Assembly (NCBI GenBank): GCA_003640385.1
Contig: RCAB01000716.1
Coordinates: forward strand, 1-24,441
Reading direction: 5' to 3'
Origin: Setaria digitata
Taxonomy: Eukaryota; Nematoda; Chromadorea; Rhabditida; Setariidae
DNA length: 24,441 nucleotides
Shown here: piece after piece, positions 12,501-20,778 of the stretch
How the letters are laid out: every line of letters begins with the position of its first letter
Numbering within the stretch: the stretch's first letter is position 1
The notes under the pieces: model-generated
The model's database searches: none
What the model was told of the DNA's origin: nothing
What the model saw: only the letters and a program-made list of their open reading frames with translations
Position numbers and translations under genes: made by a program

Positions 12501-14818
12501 ATAAAAATTTCAATTTTTCATATCTGAATGCTATCAAAAAATTTGATAATTCAATGATTAAAGCGCTAATATTATACTCTGTTTGTTATTAACTATCATT
12601 ATCATGATTTTGCTAAGATATTTTAAAGAATAAACAATGCGTAATTTGATAATTTTCTATTTATCATACTTGACACTTTTAGTCTCAAACAGTAACAATA
12701 CCAAAGGATGCTATCTTATCTAAGCAACATGTTATCAATTCATTGATCAGTAATCGGTGCATTTTAAGTTCTCATGCAAATTTTTTTTTTTTTTTTTTTA
12801 AGATAATTTCATTTCAGAAACAATGAAATGAACTGAAAAAATTAAAAGAAAGAGGGAGCCATCACACCTTTTTCCGCACTTCTTTACTGGCATCAATGTT
12901 TTGAACATTGAAACTTTTGAAAAATGCAGTAATTAACGGAAGACTTTTGTGCCCAGCATATAATGACAGTTCGTTTGCTGCTGCAAGACCTGTAATTAAA
13001 ATTTTTTCCTTCACAGCTATAATTTTTATAAAGTAAACAACTGAAATTTCAATTGTAAAATTATAACCTTTCATCTAATATATTTTTATCGCTCCAAAAT
13101 GTTAAAATTCAATGAAATTTGAAAATAAAATTTACAATTTGTGTAAGATCAAATTTCTACTTAAAAATTAAAAATGTGCTTAAATATGAAATATTAAATT
13201 AAACATAGAACGTTTACATACCTATGCATACAATATTTGGCAAAAAAAAAAAAGAAAAAATTTTTTTCAACAACTTCGAGAAGAAGAAAATGACAATAAT
13301 AGGCTTACTTCCATCAAGTGTACTGTTCGTATCACAACACGGTGTTTTAGTGTGAAACTCAGCTTTCTTATCACCGTTATCAATCCAGATTGTGATTTTT
13401 TCATTCCTAATAAATTATTGATGCAAACTTGAGAATTATTAATTAAAAAATTGAGTTCTAAGTTTACAAAAATACGTAAGACAAAGATTAATAATGTTTA
13501 TTAGTTATAATAAAATAAAAATTAATAGCTGCTTTCACGCTGTTATTTCTAATAATATATTTGGCTTAACTGATAATATTTATGCATAAATAAAAAGTGA
13601 ATAAGATTAGTTAATTAAATTCAGTTTTTAAAATAACGCTAAACAGATTTGTCATTTCCTTCCTTTCATTCATTCTGCACTTTCTCAATCTCTGATAAAG
13701 CAAAAAAAAAAAAAATACATAAATAAATACATAAATAAAACTTAATTTCCAATTAAAAAATTTAATTTGAAAAGACAAGCTAAAAAAAGTTAATTTGAAA
13801 TTTAGAACAAAATGAACATCAACTTTTATTTTCGGATCTCAATGATGATGATGATGAAGGAAAAATATAACAAATTTTCTTGCTTTCCAAACCGATTTCA
13901 AATTATATATAATAATTATTGGTATATTTAATGGTAACAACAATTTTGTGATTTTGCTACTTTTAATCATAAATGCAAATGGTAAATTCTCAGACTGATT
14001 TCACTTTCAATATTAGTTTAAATTTGTGAATTCATTACTATGGCATTTTCTGAAAGTTATTCATTCTTTTGCAAAATATTAGTTTTTTTACTTCTTTTTT
14101 TTTTTAAGATTCATCATGTATATTTTCTTCAATTTAATGTATTTTGTAAGAAATTTGAAATTTAGGATAAAATTGATCCAATTTCCAGGAAATCATTTTC
14201 AAAATGTTTAAAAATTAAACAATGTCTTGTGTTTTCTTTTTTTACCGAATATCGTCTTTTTTTTTTTACCTTGTCCTTTATTAATTAATATATTATTCAT
14301 TGCCAAATTTGATCAACAATTATACAGTATTGCAAAAATAAAAAAGAAAATGATGCAAATTAATGGTACGATTTTTAAGTTATCAAGAAATTACTGCTTC
14401 TCAAGAATCATCAGTAATCGATAATGATAACAAAATGACATTATTTTCTAACATTCAGTTTCTTGAAATTGATAAGTATGAATATTAAAGTGTTTTTTTT
14501 TTTAAAAAAACTTTTTAAAAAAATTTCTTCAAATTGCAAACATATGCATAGTCTCGTTTTAATATAGAGCTACTTGATAAGCGTTTTTAGCGCAAATTAC
14601 AGAGCTTTCTTTAATGATTCAAAAATTGAAATTTCCTTCAAACTTCTCACAGATCAAAAAAAAAAAGAATGGATTAATTTCATATGGAACATTTATGTAT
14701 TAATTACTTATATATTAATAATTATCAATTTCAATTATGTATTAATAATTTGTATAGCGTGACTCATTGACAGATTTGAAAAAAGTAAATGAACCACTTA
14801 CTGTGTTTCGGCAGACAT
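3036..14818 (-). CDS. kcc: K-Cl cotransporter, SLC12/KCC family (24 coding exons, complete)
   Basis: Membrane protein that moves K+ and Cl- together out of cells, setting cell volume and intracellular chloride. I assembled 24 exons; all intron phases agree and give 1088 residues plus a stop, the usual KCC length. Family signatures in order: [19 protein letters not shown] (TM1, from residue 80), [13 protein letters not shown] and NLGPEFG (TM2-3), the TM3 tyrosine in CAMYIV (Tyr180, the K+-site Tyr of the family), a long Cys-rich extracellular loop, [17 protein letters not shown] (TM6), [72 protein letters not shown], and the C-terminal [10 protein letters not shown]...[14 protein letters not shown] typical of KCC rather than NKCC. 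The start is chosen because the short ATG exon is the only upstream ATG that joins in phase. I cannot say which of the nematode KCC paralogues this is. Confidence 0.96.
9404..10059 (-). other. kcc: KCC large extracellular loop (exons 8-9) with cysteines and N-glycosylation sites
   Basis: After a membrane helix ([18 protein letters not shown]) exon 8 encodes the large loop between TM5 and TM6, as in all KCCs. I see six cysteines in the loop (HVCYL, QCFYC, EICQ, YSCDN, LTCGK) and three N-x-S/T sites (NKT, NIT, NHT). KCCs use cysteines here to form two disulfides that cap the transporter; which residues pair in this protein cannot be read from sequence alone. The loop sequence is otherwise strongly diverged. 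Confidence 0.85.
11190..11289. repeat. 26-bp tandem repeat, 3 units plus a partial fourth, in a KCC intron
   Basis: Units at 11190-11215, 11216-11241, 11242-11267, and a diverged partial unit to 11289. Each begins gacactaa and contains ctggtctcagatagt. The second and third units are identical; the first differs by one base (aact versus aagt). It sits in the intron between KCC exons 5 and 4. Confidence 0.95.
12868..14818 (-). other. kcc: KCC N-terminal cytoplasmic region: exons 1-3
   Basis: Exon coordinates (minus strand): exon 1 14818-14802 (17 nt, begins MSAET, phase 2 end), exon 2 13406-13309, exon 3 12989-12868. Together they encode 79 residues before TM1. The segment [12 protein letters not shown] resembles the NLALYEDE-type motif that KCCs carry shortly before the permease core. 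Exon 1 has a good donor (gtaagt) and is followed by the largest intron of the gene (13407-14801, about 1.4 kb). That intron holds several T and A runs, a short GAT triplet repeat near 13842 and no recognisable gene. Confidence 0.88.
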
Positions 14819-15440
14819 AATGATTGTCGTTTGATTATAAATGAATAAATGATAATTAACTGATAATGAACGCTTTGCAAGAGTCATATTATCTTATCAG
14901 CTGTTCAAAGATCAGCATTTTTTTTTTTTTTCTTTATTCTTCTCAAATACTTTTGTTCAAATTTCTTGCCAAATAAAATAATAAACGAGCTTCACGCATT
15001 TAAAAATTGTCGATAAAAGTCAACTATGACAAACTTTTTAAACTTTTTTCACTAATCCTATCATTTTCTCTCATTCTATTAGAATTAATTTATTATGCAA
15101 GTAAAAATAAATTGCGTCTGTCAATCAGGAAGAGATTTTGTTCTAAATATTTCAAATTTTCCTCTTTCTTAAAAAAAAAAAAAAAAAACAAAGCATTTTA
15201 AATTTCATAATTAAATGTTGTGGGGAAAAAAAAAAATATATGCCATTTATTTGTCAAATCCGGTAATGAAGTTAATGAGCATAAATGTGTGTCAGGAGAT
15301 GATAGATAATTAAGCAAATTAATTTTGCGCACAAAAACAATATTTGGTTGAAGTAGACGAAATTTAATATAAGGGATAAAATTTTCTCCAGTAAACTGTA
15401 TAAAATGATGAAAGGAAATGAAAATGCAAATAAATCAAAA
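14530..15440 (+). repeat. Left arm of large imperfect inverted duplication (contains KCC exon 1 and promoter region)
   Basis: Roughly 900 bp that matches the reverse complement of about 17955-18880 at perhaps 75-85% identity with small indels. Matching landmarks include attaactgataa, agagtcata, ttatcagctg, ttcacgcatt, aaaattgtcga, ccggtaat, acaatatttggttgaagtag and gaaatgaaaatgcaaata. The arm spans about 290 bp of KCC intron 1, the whole 17-nt start exon, and about 620 bp upstream. Arm ends are approximate because similarity fades gradually. Confidence 0.85.
14819..15440 (-). promoter_or_regulatory. Presumed KCC upstream/promoter region
   Basis: Immediately upstream of the KCC start codon. 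Contains ACTGATAA at 14859-14866 and CTGATAA (reverse strand) at 14894-14900, motifs bound by GATA factors in nematodes. No TATA box or trans-splice acceptor could be fixed with confidence. Most of it is shared with the inverted copy. Confidence 0.4.
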
Positions 15441-16880
15441 AAGGTTATGCGAAAGAATGATATTAAATGAGCACAATGACATTTCATTTGCTTATATATT
15501 TTTAATTTTTAATGCCACTGAGAAATTAATCCTCCACCGTCATTTGTGCAATGAAATATTTTTGATTTTACATTAATAGCAAATTCGAATTTTTTTTTCT
15601 AATTGCTATAAAGTATCTTCAAAAAGTATAATTAATAGAATTATTCAATTAAGACAATTTTCACAAAAGATTTCTTCATTTTTAAGATTTCTTCATTTTT
15701 CTTTTTTTTTTTTTTTTTTTTTCAGATTGTGATGAAAAATAAAAATTTATAATCGACTAATAATAGTTGGGAGACAGTCAGTTAATTAAAAAACTTTTTT
15801 TTTTTTTTTTTATGAAATAGTGCTTCTCGGAACTGTTACAGCAGCTAGCTAGCCTTAGGAACGAGAACCGGTAGTTACTGAAGAAAGCATTTAAGCTTTA
15901 ATTTCTTTAAAAGCGCTAAATGAATGAAATGAATTTGACATGACAACAGAAATGTCACATGTATCACTGATAAAGGCTCGAGCTTGCAGTTGTTCGATCA
16001 AGAAATAGTAGTATCAGTGGATTTATTAAGGCTTGTGACTCGTCATTTGTATCTGATAAATCAGTTCGAATGCAGTAGTTTGGGTAATGCTGGAAAGAAG
16101 GACCGAGTGTAAAAATGATGAGATTGCAGAAAAAGTATGAATAGGAAATCCTAAAATCAAGATATTAAATGAAAATTTCAAAAGCTAATAGATGACTTTA
16201 CAAAAGGAAAAAATTTCAAGCTTGCAATGAAGTAACAAAATTTCAAGCTTGCAATGAAGTAACAAAATTTCAAGCTTGCAATGAAGTTAGAGCAAATTTC
16301 CCGTTTGTTTAAGCTGAAACATGTTGCAGTGTTCTTCAGATTCCTGAATTTTTCAGATTTAAGCAATTTCTGGTTTAATATGTAGTTGAAGCATTCATCT
16401 CTGATCGCAATGAAAAGATGCAAAGATTTCTTTTTTCTTTTTTTTTTTTTTTTTTTTGACCAAACAGAATCGGCTTGTGATATTTCAGAATCTGGAAAAA
16501 TCAGTAGAGAAGAAAAGTTAAATAATTTTTTTTGCAAATTTTTGAGGAACATAGATGGATAATAGTTTTTTTTTTTCAAAATTTCCCAATTTTAATTATA
16601 CTTTTGATAAATTATATGCTTATGTGACAATTTTTTTTTTTTTTTTTTTTTGCACTATTAACAGAAGCAAGATGTTAAGCAAACTACGCTCAATTAATTA
16701 TTCGATCACTGGATCAGTTGTTCAAAAACTAACAACATAAGATAAGTAAACTAAGAAATTCCATTTTTTTTTAAATTCGCAAGAAAAGAAATAATCAATT
16801 ATTTCATTACTTCTGGAAGAAAATGTATTTATCAAACTCTAATTTATGATTGTGATGTTGAGAGTTAATTAATGTTTTGT
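15441..16880. other. Intergenic, no gene seen
   Basis: Spacer part of the inverted duplication. Contains T runs at about 15702-15722 and 15797-15811, a short repeat of aagatttcttcattttt near 15667-15700, a GC-richer patch (agctagctagcc to gaaccggtag) at 15844-15875, GATA-type sites and the 27-bp tandem repeat. Nothing looks coding. Confidence 0.5.
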
Positions 16881-17145
16881 GCAGTGGATTACACTGATAA
16901 ATTAATCAATCATTGTTAAGGAAAAAAAGTAAGGATATTTGTAAAGTGATAATTTTGATAGATTATAAATGTGGAATTTCGATTATCTTCTATCATACTA
17001 TCAATTAATAAAAAATTTTTTTTTTTATATTTCAAAATAATTTGAAAATACAAATTTTGTGTACCAGATTAAACTGATAAAGTAATCAGTCACTGCAAAG
17101 AAAAAATTAGAGTGTCAGTAAGGTAAAAGTTTTGAGCACTGATAA
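15966..17145. promoter_or_regulatory. Cluster of CTGATAA (GATA-type) sites upstream of KCC
   Basis: CTGATAA/ACTGATAA occurs at 15966-15973, 16053-16059, 16893-16900, 17073-17080 and 17138-17145, with further copies in both inverted arms (14859, 14894, 18507, 18541). In C. elegans this sequence is the preferred site of gut GATA factors such as ELT-2. A role here is inference, since ATAA-containing words are frequent in this DNA. Confidence 0.35.
16210..16290. repeat. 27-bp tandem repeat, 3 units
   Basis: Units at 16210-16236, 16237-16263 and 16264-16290, each containing tttcaagcttgcaatgaagt. The first two are identical and the third differs only at its end. An open frame on the minus strand through the repeat gives a repeated peptide (FIASLKFCY), which I regard as a by-product of a unit length divisible by three. 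Confidence 0.95.
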
Positions 17146-17175
17146 GGTAATAATTAATCATTGTTGAGGAAAAAT
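16880..17175. repeat. Three diverged copies of a ~40-bp element around ACTGATAA
   Basis: Copies start near 16884, 17066 and 17134. Shared layout: actgataa, then attaatca or taatcagt, then cattgttgagg-like sequence, then a run of A. The first two also share the preceding ttttgtg...gatt, so at least part of this stretch arose by local duplication of about 80 bp or more. Confidence 0.6.
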
Positions 17176-17872
17176 GCGAACATTTACCTGGCGCTAATTA
17201 TTGCAACTGTGTGTATTGCAATCAATTAATTATAATAAATACCATAATAATAAGTGTAATGAATAATAACAAATATAATGAATAAGCTAATAATAAGTAC
17301 TATAAAGAAAAAAACACAAGGAAAAAAATTTTCTTCTTTTTTTTTTTTTTTTTAAATAGACCATTTGCTGTTTAATTAATAAACTAATTATTTGGCATGC
17401 AGTATTTGGTCTCATTAACAATTAGTTTTACTTGCAGTGATAATGTTTATATCGGGTCGAGAAGACTCAAGTATTTTATATCAACTTATCTTTTTTTATT
17501 TACTTTAACCAAATAGCTTTGGCTATCATACAAAATTGTATCTGTTTAATAATCTGACAACATTTTCAACTAGTAATTTAATAGTTCTGGTATTTCATAA
17601 CTGCTTAAAAATTCTTTTTTTTTTTTTCCACTAATTATTTAATTCGAAAAATCTTTTCTATTTTTTCAGTATGAAAGAGTAGTTTGTTGAAATTCAATTT
17701 TTTTTTTTTTTTTAACTTAAACAAAATAGTCACCTAGTTTCATCCAGTAAAAATTTATTACACACTAGGAATATTTGTAAAAAAGGAAAAAGAAAAGAAT
17801 CTTATAAAATTTTTCATAATAGACTTAATATAAATATGAAATTTCAGTATAGCAAAATGAAATAGCAAGAGG

Positions 17873-17924
17873 TATTATTTATCATTTTATACTTTCGATA
17901 TTATTTATCATTTTATACTTTCGA
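17873..17924. repeat. 26-bp direct tandem duplication
   Basis: Two identical units at 17873-17898 and 17899-17924, each beginning tattatttatc and ending actttcga. It lies just outside the left edge of the right inverted arm. Confidence 0.92.
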
Positions 17925-17954
17925 TGCTTTAAATATAATAATTAAATTTAAAAG

Positions 17955-18880
17955 CACTTTTTTTGAATTATTTGCATTTTCATTTCCTTCTATCATTTTA
18001 TGCATATTTTAATCGAGAAAATTTTATTCTTCATGTTAAATTTCATCTACTTCAACCAAATATTGTTTGGGTGCATAGAATTAATTTACTTAATTATTTG
18101 TATCTCCCGACATATGTTTATACTCATTAATTTAATTACCGGTTTTAACAAATCGTGAATAGCATGTTTCTTTTTTTTTTTTTTTTTTTTTGCTACGACG
18201 TTTAATTATAAAATTTAAAATGCTTTGTTTTTTATTAGAAAGAAAATTTGAAATATTTAGAAGAAAAGCCTTCCTGCGAAAGATACAGTTTGTATTTGCT
18301 TGCCAATAAATTAATTTTAATAGAATGAAAGAAAATGATAGGACTAGTGAAAAAAGTTTAGAAAGTTTATCGTAGTTAGCTTTTGTCGACAATTTTTGAA
18401 TGCGTGAAACTCACTGATTATTTTACCTGGTAGGTAATCTCTACAAAAGTATTCGAGAGAAATAGCGAAAAAAAAAAAAAAAAAAAACGTGATAATCTTT
18501 GAGCAGCTGATAAAGAAGTATGACTCTTTCAAAGTATTCCTTATCAGTTAATTATTACTATTTGTTTATAATCGAACAACTATACATTATGTCTTTCGCA
18601 ACACAGTAAATTGTTCAATTACTTTTTTTAAATTTCTCATATTTAAAGTTGATTGTCAATGAGGGACACCAGTACATATTATTAATATATAATTTGTTTC
18701 ATATGAAGCTAATTTATTTTTCATCTTTTTCGTCCATTTTCAAAGTTTAATTAATGGTTTGTTTTTGAAGTTTGAAGAAATTTGAATTGCCGAATCATTT
18801 GAAGAAAGCTCTGGCTGCGGTAGCAGTGTTTGTTGTCAAAATAAATTGACCTTATATTAACGAAACGATTTATGAAATCA
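17955..18880 (-). repeat. Right arm of large imperfect inverted duplication
   Basis: Reverse-complement partner of about 14530-15440, separated from it by a spacer of about 2.5 kb. Poly-T/A tracts within the arms differ in length, as expected for slippage. Both arms contain an open frame giving similar peptides (NYDKL, KLFSL, LSFS), but these start at TTG and the differences show no clear synonymous bias, so I read the match as DNA duplication, not a gene family. Confidence 0.85.
18589..18609 (+). pseudogene. Mutated duplicate of the KCC start exon
   Basis: The counterpart of KCC exon 1 in the right arm lies on the plus strand at 18589-18605: ATG TCT TTC GCA ACA CA, against ATG TCT GCC GAA ACA CA in the active copy. 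The donor following it is gtaaat instead of gtaagt; read through without splicing, it meets TAA at 18607. No KCC body follows on this strand, so it is a stranded 5' fragment. Confidence 0.7.
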
Positions 18881-19022
18881 TTGAAATTTGAATCGAAATG
18901 ATAATTTGCAGAAAGAAAAGTTATTTAAACAGAAGACATAATAAAGTAGTGAAGAAGGACACTGTTCTGAAAATATCATCACTTTAAAAATTTATAGTAC
19001 ATCTGTCTGATGAGGAAAGCAA

Positions 19023-19148
19023 ATGAAATGCCAGCCGGCTTCCCAAACTGTCAAAGTTCAATCACTTTCATCAACATCACAAACTGTTGAGTTTGAGAAA
19101 AACAGTTCCCGTACTCTGAATTTGTGGCCAGAAATTTCAGACTACTGA
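19023..19148 (+). CDS. Small open frame of 41 codons, unrecognised
   Basis: ATG at 19023 opens a frame reading MKCQPASQTVKVQSLSSTSQ, then TVEFEKNSSRTLNLWPEISD, and stops at 19146. It is Ser/Thr/Gln-rich and of higher GC than its surroundings. No family is recognised. It could be a remnant exon, a short gene or chance. Confidence 0.2.
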   Translation: MKCQPASQTVKVQSLSSTSQTVEFEKNSSRTLNLWPEISDY

Positions 19149-19230
19149 ATCTGTAACGAACAATTTACGAGCCACCGAATAATTGACTTTAAATATGATT
19201 TTGTCCTGAAATATAAAATTTTTTTATCCT

Positions 19231-19690
19231 CCTAGATATGAACGAATTAATGTGCAAGGTGCGACAGTTAACAGACAGGCTGAAGAGGAGAATATGATTT
19301 TTACACTTCGAAAATGTAATGAAAATGACTAATGTGGAAGGATTATGGCAAAGAGATATATTAGTTTTGGCCTTCAAGAAATCTTTACTGCATGCTCGAC
19401 AAATATCTGCACAGACTCAATTTAAAGTAATGATGGATGGAAAATACTGAAAATCGGAAAACGTAATCAGTGATAATCAGGAAGCAATTATTTCATCCTG
19501 TGTATTGAAGTACCTGAAAGAGGGCGATAATAGGAGAGAAATCATCCGGTTGTCCATTGAAAAAAAAAAAAATAAAAAAAATAAAAAGCAATTGCAGTTT
19601 TAATTGTTCAACAGGAAGCGAACATAAGTGAACGTTATGGTGCGCAACAATATAGAAAAACGAGAAAGTTGAAGATAATTCACAAATAAA
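19231..19690 (+). pseudogene. Stop-broken coding-like segment, unrecognised
   Basis: Successive plus-strand stretches read like protein but in different frames: YERINVQGATVNRQAEEENM at 19237-19296; LWQRDILVLAFKKSLLHARQ at about 19344-19403; SDNQEAIISSCVLKYLKEGD at about 19471-19530; and, after an acceptor-like ttgttcaacag, EANISERYGAQQYRKTRKLK at about 19616-19675. I could not splice them into one frame. A decayed gene or old mobile-element fragment is possible; chance is not excluded. Confidence 0.22.
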
Positions 19691-20111
19691 TCATCACGAA
19701 TATATCATTAAAGAAAGTTACAAAAATACAACCTTTCGAGAAAATTCGCATGACTACTGAATTTTCCATCTTAATCAGAGCAAACACAATTGGCGCATGA
19801 AATCTGCTATGTTTCACCTATGAACTTTTGTTATCAAATAGAAAGTACAAAAAATTTTGATAAAAAAAAAAGCACTTATTTACGGAATTTGTTCGGCTTA
19901 TGGGACATAAAAATTCACTCGTAAAAGTTTCAAGTTCAAATAGCTTTGTAAGCATTGAATAGAGTAGAAAAATAGCAATTAACAATCTTTAAAATTTTTG
20001 AGATAGTAAAAATGAACAGCATTGTGTAAGAACAAAACAAATCCTAAAAATGGCCAACATCTACAGAAATAAAAAGCAAAATATTTCCATTGATGTATAA
20101 GGAATATTTTC

Positions 20112-20114
<3 letters not shown>

Positions 20115-20145
<31 letters not shown>
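20115..20145. repeat. Poly-A run of 31
   Basis: Longest A homopolymer in the window. Similar T runs occur at 1-22, 3730-3756 and many shorter sites, nearly all in introns or intergenic DNA. Lengths may be unreliable because such runs are error-prone in sequencing. Confidence 0.9.
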
Positions 20146-20147
<2 letters not shown>

Positions 20148-20481
20148 CTGATAATAAAGTCGCAATTATTCATTTTGTTATCATTTTGTGATAAAAATTA
20201 TCCATTCATTTTATGATAAATAAAGATAATGTGCACGAAAAATATCTGTGGAAAAAGAAAGAAAGAAAAAATTATTTCATTTCACCTATTAGACGAGCAG
20301 TATTAGGATAAAATAAAAGAAATTATGTCTTGTAAAATTTAATTTTTTTTTCTTTTTCTCTACATGAAACGAAATCTGAGCAAATGTTATTCCTTTCGAA
20401 TCAAATAAATCCGGTACAAATACTTACCGTAAAATATTCATTGAACACTACTGAAACACTTATTGGACACTTTATCGCAAA

Positions 20482-20492
20482 TTTATTTTTAT
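20482..20492 (-). promoter_or_regulatory. Possible QSOX polyadenylation signals
   Basis: Overlapping AATAAA matches on the minus strand (plus tttatt at 20482 and 20487) lie about 290 nt after the QSOX stop. The distance is acceptable for a nematode 3' UTR but nothing else supports the assignment. Confidence 0.25.
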
Positions 20493-20778
20493 TGTAAAAA
20501 TTAAATGAAAGACTGAATTTTAGTAAATAAGTTGATCCAATCAATTGTAATCAATAAATATTACTTCATGGAAATCATATACACTTTTTTTTTCAGTGAA
20601 ATAGTAAATGAGAAAAAATGCACATAAATTAGAAAATCATTACTTCGATCAGATAATTTTTTTGATAATTCATCATCTTATATATAATAACTAATTTTCA
20701 AAATATCTAATCAATTTACACTTCGTTCTCGTTTAGGATTTCACTTTTTAAAATTGATAATACCAACCTTGAACTTTT

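Larger units (their letters stand above)
18881..20778. other. Intergenic, 3' of QSOX; includes coding-like island
   Basis: Apart from the island at about 19020-19690 and a 31-A run at 20115-20145, I see only AT-rich DNA. The 3' UTR of QSOX probably occupies about 20480-20778. Confidence 0.45.

Noticed and set aside
16178..16579. 133-codon minus-strand frame with a repeated nonapeptide
   Set aside because: The peptide repeat simply reflects the 27-bp tandem repeat, and the rest is poly-T read as Lys.
15007..18392. Two similar open frames (15007-15201 plus, 18132-18392 minus) as a small membrane-protein family
   Set aside because: They are matching parts of the inverted DNA duplication, start at TTG, and their differences change amino acids freely; the similarity is explained by duplication.
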